NCBI RefSeq assembly: GCF_026914185.1
Contig: NC_070569.1
Location: forward strand, 5,518,001-5,582,000
DNA: 64,000 nucleotides
Direction: 5' to 3'
DNA from: Puccinia triticina
Taxonomy: Eukaryota; Basidiomycota; Pucciniomycetes; Pucciniales; Pucciniaceae
Shown piece by piece: positions 48,662 to 59,599 of the stretch. Positions within the stretch are counted from its first letter, which is position 1. Each line of letters opens with the position of its first letter. The notes under the pieces are model-generated. The model had not been told where the DNA came from, made no database searches, and was given only the letters and a program-made list of their open reading frames with translations. The position numbers and the translations under genes were made by a program.

Positions 48662-48758
48662 CTAACTTAACTAAGTCCCACCCTTCTACAGGTGGAGTGG
48701 TAAAACACTGGTCGCATTGCGCCGACCGGACTCAAATAGAGGGACTTTGTTAAGTTAG
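48662..48758. mobile_element. 97-bp MITE with 9-bp target duplication (Mutator-like)
   Basis: CTAACTTAACTAAGTCCC...GGGACTTTGTTAAGTTAG, flanked by the exact duplication TATGCGGAG (48653-48661 and 48759-48767). The clearest complete member of the family also seen at 10012-10101 and 10317-10881. Confidence 0.85.
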
Positions 48759-49239
48759 TATGCGGAGACTCGTCAAGTCTTTGGCCAAAGTCCATGATAC
48801 AATTCTGGGCTCCAGATTGTTTTTTTGACCCCAGACCACTGCCACCGAGAGCGAAGACGGGGGCTGCATGGCGGAGCCGATATTTGACCGCCGCATCATC
48901 ACTGAGTCTGCAGCACGAGTTTTCAACCATGACAGACTATTGCCACCGAGTGCTGCATCAAAAATTCAACCGCCCACTGCATTGCGGCTCGAGTTTTTGG
49001 CCACCTGTAGAGACTGTAAAATGAAGATGTGTCTGGTGAGAGTCAAACTCACGACTTCAGCTATGCTGAGACACATACTAGAGTGCTGCCTTTACCAACT
49101 AGCACCACCCGCAAATGGGTGTGGTTTTCTCCGCAGCCACACCCAGTGGTTTTCCTGCAGAACGCGCGCCGCCCCCCGAAAACTCGTGTGGCCCCCGGAC
49201 ACCCTAGCTCCATATCAATTGGGGTGCTTGTGGGGCCAA

Positions 49240-49635
49240 CCGGTCATTGAGGTGTACAGGTGCCTTGATGACCAGAGCCAACTGGTCATCTAGGCATACA
49301 TCTTGATGACCGGCCAGCTGAATGGTCATTGAGCCTGAGGTTGTATAAAGGTACCTCAATGACCTTCTGAACAGTCATTGAGGTATACATAAACCTCAAT
49401 GACCGGCCAGCTGGCTGGTCATTGAGGTAGAGCCGACCGATCATCAAGGCATAAACCTTGATGACCGGAGCCGGCTGGTCATCTGTATACCTTGATGACC
49501 ATCTCAATTGAACAATCATCAAGGTGTATGCCTTGATGACCGGAGCCGGCCGGTCATTGAGGTGTACAGGTACTTTGATGACTGGAGCCGGCCGGTCATC
49601 AAGGTGTGGGTATACCTCAATGACCATCTGAACGG
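49240..49635. repeat. subterminal palindromic array (left arm)
   Basis: Units such as CCTTGATGACCGGAGCCGGC/TGGTCATCAAGG and CCTCAATGACC...GGTCATTGAGG, continued in inverted order in the right arm at 51327-52050. A complete unit GACCATCTGAACGGTCATC is split by the LTR-like insertion. Confidence 0.85.
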
Positions 49636-50310
49636 TGTGGTGCTCCATTGGCGTGACAATGCCAAAAGCACATTGCAGAGGTATTGGGACAGCATAGATA
49701 CAGCTATCATTCATTATAAGAGGAGGAAGTTATATATAATACAAGCAGTGTATGTGTTGATGGGAGGAATGGATTCATTACAGATACAGACGGATGGATG
49801 AGGGATAGTGTTAGCACGGACGGAACGGCAGACTAGGATCATGTAGGATGGACGGCGTGATCAGGGATGGAATGGAGGACCATGACTAGGTAGGATGGCA
49901 GGGAGGTGGAAGGATGTTATCAATAGAAGAGGTGGAAGGTATTGGGAGCACATGTCTCAACCAGGAATGGAAGGGAGGATGGTGTGGTGTATCAAGTAAG
50001 GCAGTGTTATAAGGGTATATTACTTGTGTAAGGGTATATTATCTTTATAAGGGTGGTATATTACTTTATAAGGGTCTAGGATTCAGTATGATGGGATATG
50101 GATGTAAGTATTAATTAGGGAGGAGGAAGAAGGAAGGATGGAGCAAGGTGGGAGGAGAGGCTTTGACCCCCAATATTCTGGATGGAAGAAGGCAACAGCT
50201 GGACATGCAGGCATATGGTAGGTTACGGAAGGTTGTTTGGGTCACCTAGCAACACATGATATCATGCAGTGCAGCATATGCAGGCAGATAAGGTGTTCAA
50301 GGAGCCTGCC

Positions 50311-50462
50311 TGCAGAATCAATTACATCATTGTTTGGCAGGCAGTGCAACACATGCATATATTGCTGTGCAACTGATATCCCCTCCTGCAGAATCCATTA
50401 CCTCATTGTTTGGCAGGCAGTGCAACACATGCATATCTTGCTGTGCAACTGATATCCCCTGC
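50311..50462. repeat. two tandem copies of a 76-bp unit
   Basis: TGCAGAATC(A/C)ATTAC(A/C)TCATTG...CTGATATCCCCT occurs at 50311 and again at 50387 with only a few differences. Confidence 0.85.
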
Positions 50463-50683
50463 AGAAAATAGCCCTCACAAGGAGTTCCCCTGGAGCTAAA
50501 TTCCCTCACCCTTCAATATATAAGGAGGCCTCTTTCCCCCCCTCATCAGATCTTTTCCCCATCAGCCTACAGAGGTTTGGTCACAGTGGTTAGTTTAGTT
50601 ACAGTGGTAGTTTAGTGGTAGTTTAGTGGTAGTGGTAGTGGTAGTGGTAGTGTTAAGTTTGAGTCAGTAGTAGTAGTAGTAGT

Positions 50684-50995
50684 CAGGAGCTCTAGTAGTA
50701 ATTAAAGTGCCTTATCAAGAGATTGTTAAGGAAGAGATTATTACCAACTTCATCAACAACAATTATAACAAGTAGTAGTAGTGTCGTAGCAACCAGGAGC
50801 TCTAGTATTGATTAAAGTGCCTTATCAAGAGATTGCTAAGGAAGAGATTATTACCAACTTCATCAACAACAATTATAACAAGTAGTAGTAGTGTTGTAGC
50901 AACCAGGAGCTCTAGTATTGATTAAAGTGCCTTATCAAGAGATTGCTTAAGGAAGAGATCATTACCAACCTTCTCATCAACAACCCAACATCAAC
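50684..50995. repeat. three tandem copies of a 110-bp unit
   Basis: CAGGAGCTCTAGTA... units start at 50684, 50794 and 50904. Each contains GTGCCTTATCAAGAGATTG, and the first two end in (AGT)n runs and GTAGCAAC. The third copy diverges at its end. Confidence 0.85.
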
Positions 50996-51326
50996 AACAA
51001 TTGTATTTTACATAATTGATCCCACTGGATTACATTATCCCTCTAGCATCAGAAGTTGTAACAGATCTGCAAGAATAGTGATTTGAGGAATCTAGGTCTG
51101 ATAGAGATTACTATACAAAAGTAAGATCTATCTTGGAATCAGCCACATCTTTATAAATATTGATTACAAGACTCTTAGTTATTTGCATAGTACCATTAGA
51201 GGGGCAGGTCTTTCAAACCACCCGTAAGTTGTAATAGCCTTTCAACCTATTAGCAATTTATTTCCCCCTCAGAGGATATTTTCACCAAATAAAACATTTA
51301 GTGTCCCACAAGAGTCCCTACAACGG

Positions 51327-52050
51327 TCATCAAGGTATGCATACACCTCAATGGCCGGCCAGCTGGCTGGTCATTGAGGTACATATTTAGGTACTTGATG
51401 ACCGGAGCCAACCAATCATCAAGGCATACACCTTGATGACCAGCCGGTCATCTGGATAACCAGAGCCAGCCGGTCATCTGGATACCACACCTTGATGACC
51501 GTTCTCTGTGTTGATGACCGGTCAGCTCCGGTCATTGAGGTATACATACACCGCAATGACCAGTCAGCTCTGGTCATCAAGGTATACATACACGCGATGA
51601 ACGGCCAGCTGGCTGGCCATTGAGGTACATAGGCACCTTGATGACCGGAGCCGACTGTTCATCAACACATACACCTCAATCAAGAACGGTCATTGAGGTG
51701 TGGTGTACAGATGACCGGCCGGCTCCAGTCATCAAGGCATACAACTCGATGACCGTTCAATTGAGATGGTCATTGAGGTATACAGATGACCGGCCAGCTC
51801 CAGTCATCAAGGTTCATGCCTTGATGATTGGTTGGCTCTACCTCAATGACCAGCCAGCTGGCTGGTCCTCAATGACTGTTGAGATGGTCATTGAGGTACC
51901 TTTATACAACCTCAATGACCATTCAGCTGGCCGGTCATCAAGATGTATGCCTAGATGACCGGTTGGCTCTGGTCATCAAGGCACCTGTACACCTCAATGA
52001 CCGGCCGGCTCTGGTCATCAAGGTGTATGCCTTGATGACCGGTCCACCCC
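51327..52050. repeat. subterminal palindromic array (right arm)
   Basis: Continuation of the left-arm array in inverted orientation, with repeated GATGACCGG...CCGGTCATC hairpins and CACCTCAATG/CATTGAGGTG linkers. Confidence 0.85.
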
Positions 52051-52582
52051 ATAAGCACCCCAAATGATATGCAGCTAGGGGTTCTGGGGGCCGCAAAAGT
52101 TTTTGGGGGGCCGCGTGAGTTCCGTGGGAAAACCACTGGGTGTAGCTGCGGAGAAAACCACACCCATTTGCGGGTGGTGTAGGCTACAGACGCTTGTGGC
52201 TGCCAGCTGGGTGGTTGGTTGGTAGTGCTCATGGGTTGATCCGACAGCCCTCCATACTGTGGTGATACATAATGGTAGCAGACTAACAGACAACTCAACA
52301 CCACCGACCATGGTCAACAAGCGTGGTGGTCATTGAAAGTATCTAATGGATACAGGAGGCATTCACACTCAATCTGAACAGCAAGCAGTGGCTTCGCTGA
52401 GCTTTTCTGTCCCTTGATGGTCATCAAACATTGTGACTCTGAGGTGATTGGCACATTCAGTTGAATTCTTTTTCTGTTTGTGACATTCTTGTGTTGTGAA
52501 AGCTTATGATGGAACATTAAGGAGCTTGGAGGGCAAGAAAGTAACAACATAACAGTTGATTGAGGCTAGATTCGTTTACTCA

Positions 52583-55500
52583 TTAGAATTTTAGAAAAGT
52601 AGTGGTAGATCTGTAGCCATTGAAGATACATACCCCGTTTGTGGGTATGTATTGCCCCATGATCAGTTTGAGAACTTCCTGAGAAACCAGTCCTCCTGCT
52701 AAGCTTGCAATGTGTGGTAATTTGCTTCCCGCGGTTCTGACCCTGTTTTTGCAAAAGGCCAAGGGAAAAGACGAGGAAAACAGGGAAAAAAATTTAGGGC
52801 CTGTACCATACAAAATTTGTTTTTTTGGTGCAGGTAAAATAGTTTTTTTTTTTTTGCGCTTTTCCGTTTTTTTGAAAAAACACATTTCTGAAAAAACAGA
52901 ATGTGAAAAACGTGTACCACAAACATCCCACCATGGCTCCAGGATATCCACAATCAACCACCATTGCATCGACATCATCAGAGATCCAGCACACCCAACA
53001 CAACCAACACATCCACCACCCAGCCATACAGCCATGGACAATCACGTGTTCGCAACACTTGCTGCCGCCGCCACATCACTCATGGAGATGAACAACATAT
53101 TGATTTCAGTCGCTGCCGCCGGGATCGCTTGCAAATACCTTGGAAGCATTTGGAATCCGTATGCAGCATACTATGGCGACGGCGGACAAGCAAAGTACAC
53201 TCGCTTCCTACTCGACGAAGCTTTTCCGTGAAATAACCCAAATGGAACAAGCCACTTTCAACAATCTTGTTGAAGAGTTGTCGATGAACGGGCTCCTTAA
53301 GAATGGAAGATCAATCTCGGGCGACTAGCTAAAAAATTGTGGACTCAATATGTTGCCTACAAAAATCAAACTTGATTGACTGTTGTTACCCTTTTTGATT
53401 CTCAACCTTTTGATTGTTTGTCTGCCAGCTTTTTTTCTTTTCTCTTTGGTCTCAGGTCATTTTTCTCTCACATTTGGCCTTGTTCCTCCCTTATCAATAC
53501 GAGCAATATGAGATTGTGACCAATACCCAATAAAAAGACCATGTGATCAGATGCGAGACAATCATATCAATAAGATCAGTTGAGAAAGAAAACCAGAGTG
53601 TGACCAAGAAAGAAGACCATCTGGTTGTAAGACCAAGTCATACAAGCAATAGATAATGGCCATGAAAGACAAGATCTGGCTAATAAGAGCAATAAATCAC
53701 ATTCAGGAAAGACACTGTATTGATCAATTGAGAAAAACAACAGCATCTATCGATTGAGAAAAACAACTGTATCAATTGATCGAGAAAGACAACCGTATCG
53801 ATCGATTGAGGAATCAATCAATCGATAAAGACCACCATATTGATTGATCAAGAAGGACAACCGTATCGATTGATTGAGAAAGATGCCCGTATTGATAAGA
53901 GTGATAAGAGCGTAGTAGATTGCGACCGAGTGACTGTTGTTTATTATTGATGTTGAAAAGGTGAAGCACAGAAATAGATCAGCCAGTGGAGGAAGGAAAG
54001 ACGCCAAATACAAGTCATGCTTACAATTCATTCTTTCTTTTTGTTTTCCTTTGCCTCTCTAACCTTCTTCTCAAGCCACACCTGGCAAACATGATCATTG
54101 GCAGTCCAAAGGAGGGTAAGGAAGGTGCGGGCCGAGCCGTCGTTCTCGAGTACGGACGACTTTATTGGGCTTGAATTTCTTTGATTGAGGCATTGGAGCA
54201 GGCGTTGTTGGCAGGTTGGGTTCCGATGCGGGTGGTGGGATGGTGTCCATTAGGACAACAGGGCCAATGAGATTGTCAATGGACTTGGGCATGCTGCTTG
54301 GATGTTGGTGCAGTGCAGAGAAGTGGAAAAATAGCTTCCAAAAAACAGGGTCAGACCTGTTTTTGAAAAGCACCCATTTTCGAGGAAAACTATTTTCCGG
54401 ATATGTCAAAAAACAGGCGCTGTGGTACGTGTTTTTTTGGTGAAAACAGTTTTTTTGCAAATAAATTAATTTCCGGGGGAAAAACTGTTTTTTTCCCAGC
54501 TATGGTACAGGCCCTTAGTGCTGTCCTGTCCACCATGGATCAGCCCCAAAAAAATGTAGGAGGATGCTTACATCTCCGTCAAAACCTTTCACATTTTTTC
54601 AGTCACTTTCTTCTCATCATGATGCGCGTTGTAAGACTCAAAAGTGGTTGTGAAACCCTTTTGCTGAATGGCAAAGGGGATGATGGAGGTGCAAACTCTG
54701 CCCTTCTATACTATCAGATAACAAGACCCACCAAGCTAAGCTTGGCAAGTTTTAATCAAGTGATAGGTCTGGTCTAGTTCCAGATGAAGTTGTTCAATGA
54801 CAGTTATGTGAGAGTTGAGAGGGTTTATGATGATGGAAAGGGTGAAAGTTGACTTGATGTTTCCGGTGGGGGTTGAACACAGGTCCTTGAGAGGGTGATA
54901 TAAGAAGTTGAGAAGAGTGTCTGGACTGAGAAGGGTATATGTCTTAGCCGGGAGTTGAACCAGGAACCGGGTAACTCGTGACAGGTGCGTGATATGCAAC
55001 CAGTGATATGAGAGTGAGCTCAGTGGTTATTGCAGATAAGAGGGATGATATGGTATGTTATAAAAGTGTAAGGGTGATGATAATGGCTAATGGGTGATAT
55101 CTGTATAACTGGTGGGTACTGAACTGAGGGGAAAACAACTGGGGGAGAGAGCTCCTTATATAGACAAAGGTGAGGGATTTTAGCGACAAGGGGGACCCTG
55201 GATGAGGGATTTTAGCTGGTGGGCTGCGTACAAGTGGTGTCAGAAGATACTAAATACAGGCAGAAAGTGGGGTGAGAAATGAAAGATGATGTCATACTAA
55301 TGCAAGGAGTGCATAAACAAAGCAGGGAAATGTCAAATACAGGGTTACCTCATGCAAGGGGTGCATGAGTGGTGTCAGACTAATGCAAGGAGTGCAGAAA
55401 TGGGGTCAGAAGACTGCATGCAGCTGCAAGGAGTGCATAAATGAGGCGGGGACATGTCAAATACAGAGGAAATGGGGTTGGTCCCCTGCATATGCAGTGG

Positions 55501-57127
55501 AGATAAGCAGGATAGAAAGGAGTATGTGTTGGGCTGTTGCTGAGTATGTGTATACCTGGGAAAGGTGACTTGAGGGGTGTGACAGGTTGATGACTGGGGC
55601 TGGCCGTGTCCATGAGGGTCCAAGAGGGTGTAACTTCCAATCCAGCGGGGTTCCAGTGATGCTTCCAGTTGTGACTAGGGGTAAAATTGGCCATAGAGTC
55701 CATTTATGAGGTCCATTTGGTGTTATCTTAAGGTGTATTGTGAGTAAATATGTAGTACAGGAAAAACTTTTGATTTTTCACTTTTCCGTCTACCACAGCG
55801 TTGACCCATCTGCAAAGTTTTAGCCAGTTGATGGCAAAATCTGAAAGCATGGTCAAGTCTTTCTCTTCTTGTCCTTTCCGCATCCCAGGATATTCCCCTT
55901 TGTTCTTATTTTGGTAGGAAGACATGGCTTTGAATGCCAAGTACCAATGCGCGGCGTATTTGTCATTCCCAGGCTTGCACTCCTTCGTAAATCTGGAAAC
56001 TTTGGGAAATGATCGATTTGATCTTTGGAGGCTCAGGAGGACTGCTAAACTTCAAATATGATGAATGGGTTCTGCAACTCACTCAGATCTTCAGGTTCCT
56101 CATGATATTTGCTTCAATGGATCAAACATATATCAGCACAGTTCTTCACAAAACTTTCAACCATTTCAAGAGGCAAATCAAAGTCAGGGCCATTGGTATG
56201 TCCATACGGGGTTTCATCCTCCTCCTCCTCCTCTCTAGGCTGCTTTCTAAGGAAGTGGTAAGTTTCTTTCAGAATGCTTTTGAACTTTTCCAAGTCTTCA
56301 GAAGCTTGTTGACGATAGATTGACTGCAACTTGTAGTTTTTTGTATTGGCCTTCATATCTGGAACAATTCCTGAGAGTGGTAATTTATGGTTGGGATTCT
56401 GCTTGACAAATTCTTGCAGACTTCTCACTAGCAACCAAAACCTGCCGTCATACCAGGGCACTTTATTGCAATGAGGATTGTTGAATAATTCTTCAATGTG
56501 CTCGGGGACCTGGTAGAGCAATTAGATTGAGCCAAGTCAGATTTCAGCTCATGGATTATGATTGAAGCATGTCAGATCACAGGCTCAAACAAAAAAAAGA
56601 AACTCTCACTTTGGTTGGCTGAGAAGCTTTTGAAATCATCTGGACTGCTTCGTCAAAGTTTTTTTTGTCCGCATCTCTCTTCTCCGCCAAGATCATCTCC
56701 TTTAACTCTTCTCGCTCAGCTGAGTTTTGAGGTAAATTTCCATCATGCTTCAGTCAAAGCATGCAAGTTGGGATCAAATTTTAAATACATAAAATCCTAT
56801 TCTGGACTGAGTATTGATTTGAAGATTTCCAAAAAGTGGATGACAATCACAACTGCCGGGATGTGAGCATGTTTGCGACTGTCCATCTTGTGCATCTTGA
56901 ATGATTTTACAAATTCAGACAGGGACGGAAAGGGAAAATCTAGTCTGAGATCAACAGAAGAGTTGGGATAGGTTAGGATCACTTGTTTTTAGAAGAAACA
57001 GGAAGTTTTCAGTAAGATTGATCAGTGAGTGGATGCTGCCAATTGATGGCCTTAAGAGTGGGCTTACCACTTTGCTCTTGAATCTGGAGCTGGATCCTGG
57101 CAACTAAGCCGCAAGTCTGAACAAATA
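52583..57127 (-). CDS. ULA1: NEDD8-activating enzyme E1 regulatory subunit (ULA1/NAE1), N-terminus not found
   Basis: Partner of the UBA3-type subunit that activates NEDD8/Rub1 for cullin modification. Visible exons, upstream to downstream: FVQTCGLVARIQLQIQEQS (from 57127); NSSVDLRLDFPFPSLSEFVK, then KHAHIPAVVIVIHFLEI (about 56970-56800); EREELKEMILAEKRDADKKN (about 56740-56600); VPEHIEELFNNPHCNK, then LPLSGIVPDMKANTKNYKLQ (to 56114); LAFKAMSSYQNKNKGEYPGM (about 55960-55750); and KLPHIASLAGGLVSQEVLKL...GYRSTTTFLKF, stop at 52583. The order matches human NAE1. The ThiF-like first 120 or so residues (RLWG and nucleotide-fold motifs) were not found between 57130 and 58600, so the gene may be 5'-truncated or have a large intron. 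The last intron (about 3 kb) contains a Harbinger element. Confidence 0.75.
53041..53328 (+). pseudogene. Harbinger transposase N-terminal remnant
   Basis: Starting near 53032, MDNHVFATLAAAATSLMEMN...YTRFLLDEAFP runs to a stop, then an overlapping frame gives KLFREITQMEQATFNNLVEE and LSMNGLLKNGRSISGD, resembling the FRM.R.TF..L...L region before the DDE domain of Harbinger nucleases. A frameshift and stop codons follow, and no catalytic domain remains. Confidence 0.5.
53340..54300. other. non-coding interior of the Harbinger element
   Basis: 53700-53900 has repeated (A)TTGATCGATTGAGAAAGACAACCG-type units. No other feature. Confidence 0.5.
54518..55730. other. remainder of the ULA1 last intron, repeat-derived
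   Basis: Contains direct repeats of ATGCAAGGAGTGCA(TAAA) at 55300-55440, a TATA-like CTTATATAGAC at 55156 and TGAGGGATTTTAGC repeats, suggesting another LTR remnant whose ends I could not fix. Confidence 0.4.
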
Positions 57128-57309
57128 CTGTGGACACATTGAAAACCCAGCAGTAGCCACCCACGGTGGATTCATCCTCACTTCTCATTCGGATGCAGAT
57201 ATAAGCTACATAGGTCCAGAATCCTGTTAGATCATCATAGCCATCAAAGTATTCATAGTTGAGCCGCTCTTCTTTGGGCCAAACTGGTCAACTTTTGAAT
57301 GGGGTTAGT

Positions 57310-58616
57310 TCTCCAAGTAAGCTTGCAGATTCTGTTGCTTGATTTTGACCTAAGCTTGCCTGATCCAGGAAAAAATGATGCCCTATGTGTAATGAACCGG
57401 TTTGGTTAGCATGACTTATGATGGGCAAATCGTGCTGATTAATCCTTGAAGATTGTTAGATTTTTATTCAGACTAGAGGCCAAGGCGGCTTTGCCGCTGC
57501 AAACCCTCAGCTTAAGCTCCAGTAAAATTTTGGCCACATCCTTCAGCCTGTCCTTTCAGATAAGATCCAAACTTTAAAACCCTCCCTGATTCTTATAAAG
57601 GATTTCCCTCCAGCTGAGCACCCAGCATCACTGCAGTATTCTTGTGTTCAAAAGGGAAATTTATTTGTAAATAACTGAGTGTTTTTGAGATAGGCAAAAG
57701 TCTAGAAAACATTGCCTGGTGATGTGTGGGCAAATAACACAGTTTAAGACTTTTTGGTGCCACCAGGAGGTCCTGATGGGAGCATCAGACAGGACCTGTC
57801 CACCAGTAGCTGCTGACCTGACTCTGCAAGGTGGGTGGTCTCTACCCTGAGGAATCAAGCCTGGAGGCCAGCTCTCCTCTTTTCAATGGCTGACAACATA
57901 AATCAATCCCCAATGAACAGTGGCCAAGACTCCAGCTCTCCATCTCTTCTTCTTTATGTTGTTTCTTTGTGATGCCCTACCAATGCTTTCCCTCCCTGCA
58001 TTAGTTTTCCCCACTCAGTTCTATTCCTCCTTTGCATGTCTTGTTCTGTGAGGCCATTTTTTAATCTCCCTGTCACTCTTTATTACCAACACCACAAATA
58101 TTCTTACTCCTTTTTTTTCTGTAAGTTTTTATATGAAGCTTCCAATCAATTTTCAACTTGGGTGTTTCTGGGGACATGAGCGGACCATTTTAGGTGCCAT
58201 CAATGATGCTTATATATGAAGTGTGTACTCCAAAAGCTGGAAGAATCCTGGTCAAGTACATAGAGAACAGCTGCAGATCCAGATCTGGGCCAGAAAATTT
58301 CACATTTCAGCTGGAATCTGGAAGCCCTCCTCTGGTTGGGCTGGTTCTCCAGATTTCAGGTCCAATTGAGCCCTGGAGAGAGCCTGGACTTTCATTAAAG
58401 ACAATCTGGGTTCCCAGTCATAGGATAAGGAGGTTTTAGCATAGATGATTGAATTTGTAGCTTATTCTGGTGAGCAGGAGGTGTTAACTTTTAAGTCAAA
58501 AGGATCAACATAGATTTTGAGTACCACAGCTATACCTATTGGACACAATCCAGAAAGCTGGAGAGAATATTCCAATCCGTCTTGAGATCAATCCAAGTGG
58601 ATTTTATTTTTTACAA
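57310..58616. other. no supported gene; possible site of lost ULA1 5' exons
   Basis: Between ULA1 and the CSN1-like gene. Immediately upstream of the first ULA1 exon a minus-strand frame reads ERLNYEYFDGYDDLTGFWTY, of unknown origin. GC-rich CAAGGCGGCTTTGCCGC at 57481 is repeat-like. Confidence 0.4.
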
Positions 58617-59590
58617 TCAACAGGTTCGGAGGAAAGGGAGAGAGGGGACTTTAAGTTGATTGAAATCACGGACAACAACAGTGTTAATGCGTTTAAGAGA
58701 AAAGAGAGCGGCCAATGAGTCATGCTGAATCTTTATAGCGGATGAGGTGATATCAGCAAGGAAACGGGAGCAGAGTGGATTGATTAGCGCATAGGATGAC
58801 ATTGGCGAGGTCAAGTTTAGCGGAAAGATGAGCGGAAACAATGGAGAGAACAAGAAGCTGCTCAAGTTCATTCATTGGCCATCCAAAAACCTCAGACGCT
58901 TTTGAGGGCTGCGCCGATGAGAATGAGCCAAAGTATTGTCCAATCACCTGCTCCTGAATCATTAAAATTAACCACTCCATCTGCTTGGCCAGATACAAAT
59001 CACCCTTGTATAGCGCCTTATTCAAATGATCATTTTCCTCCCTTCTCCTCTTGACGAATGTGGAAAGAAGAAGGAAATGAACTGAGCAGAGAGACTTGCA
59101 AACAATCAACGGTGCGGTACTTATTTTCCCTGTACAAGTTCAATATGAGTCTCGACTGGGGTTTGCTGTTGAGCATCAAACTGAACTCGAGTTTATCAAC
59201 AAGGCGGTCCTTCAACTGCTGTCTGACAAAATGATCCAAGCCACAGATGGTCGTATAACAGAGGGCTCTATAGATTGATATGTCTTTGTCGCCGTCACGA
59301 GCTATACGCGCACAAATATATACATAGTATTAGATTCCTTGTATCCACTGAAAATTGGAATCTGAACTTTCATATCCTTACCAGTTCTCCACCAGTGCTC
59401 TCTCCCGCATCTTTTCCTACCATGATAAAGTAGCTCTTTGCTCTCCCAACGTCTCCCTGTGCAAGCAATGTGAGTGCGTTGACAAATTTAAATATGTTGG
59501 ACCATCTTTGGATATCTTTCTTGGTTCTGGATAAACAAAGCATCAAATTGAGAGCAAGATGCAATAACGGTTTAGAAGGAATCACTCACG
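58617..59590 (-). CDS. probable COP9 signalosome subunit 1 (CSN1/GPS1-like), partial
   Basis: PCI-domain scaffold of the cullin deneddylase. Exons in order: KKDIQRWSNIFKFVNALTLL, then AQGDVGRAKSYFIMVGK (about 59560-59400); IYRALCYTTICGLDHFVRQQ, then LVDKLEFSLMLNSKPQSRLI and NLYRENKYRTVDCLQ (about 59280-59095); and GDLYLAKQMEWLILMIQEQV, then IGQYFGSFSSAQPSKASEVF and GWPMNELEQLLVLSI (about 59020-58840), a typical CSN1 PCI order. The N-terminal part is missing upstream of about 59590, where GC-rich unrelated sequence begins. The C-terminus is ambiguous: one frame stops at 58753, another runs to 58617. Assignment rests on order and spacing of weakly conserved blocks. Confidence 0.55.
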
Positions 59591-59599
59591 GGTCACGGA

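Larger units (their letters stand above)
49636..51322. mobile_element. 1.69-kb LTR-like insertion (solo LTR or small LTR element)
   Basis: Begins TGTGGTGCTCCATTGG and ends AGAGTCCCTACA (TG...CA). It is flanked by ACGG (49632-49635 and 51323-51326), and removing it restores a complete palindrome unit. The interior is non-coding. It has a TATA-like AATATATAAGGAGG at about 50514, direct repeats and A/T-rich tracts, as expected of a long LTR. Confidence 0.6.
49103..52179. mobile_element. TIR element with 3-bp TAG duplication, non-autonomous
   Basis: Inverted ends CACCACCCGCAAATGGGTGT... extend inward for several hundred bases, including GGTTTTCTCCGCAGC and the palindromic arrays. It is flanked by TAG (49100-49102 and 52180-52182) inside the tRNA-like sequence; the intact copy at 62012 shows the empty site. 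CAC-start TIRs with a 3-bp duplication suggest a CACTA/CMC-like or Harbinger-like element, so superfamily is uncertain. No transposase. It is itself interrupted by 49636-51322. Confidence 0.75.
49006..52300 (-). mobile_element. 215-bp tRNA-bearing element, copy 2, interrupted by a nested element
   Basis: Left part (49006-49102) begins TGTAGAGACTGTAAAATG and contains the T-arm and variable arm. The right part (52183-52300, preceded by the TAG duplication) ends CAACTCAACA. The whole is flanked by CCACC duplications (49001-49005 and 52301-52305). Removing 49103-52179 and one TAG restores exactly 215 bp matching the other copies. Confidence 0.85.
52797..54514 (+). mobile_element. PIF/Harbinger element in a ULA1 intron
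   Basis: TIRs GGGCCTGTACCATA... and ...TATGGTACAGGCCC are flanked by TTA duplications (52794-52796 and 54515-54517), the Harbinger signature. Ends are A/T-rich with repeated AAAACAG/CTGTTTT words. The interior carries a decayed transposase start. Confidence 0.8.
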
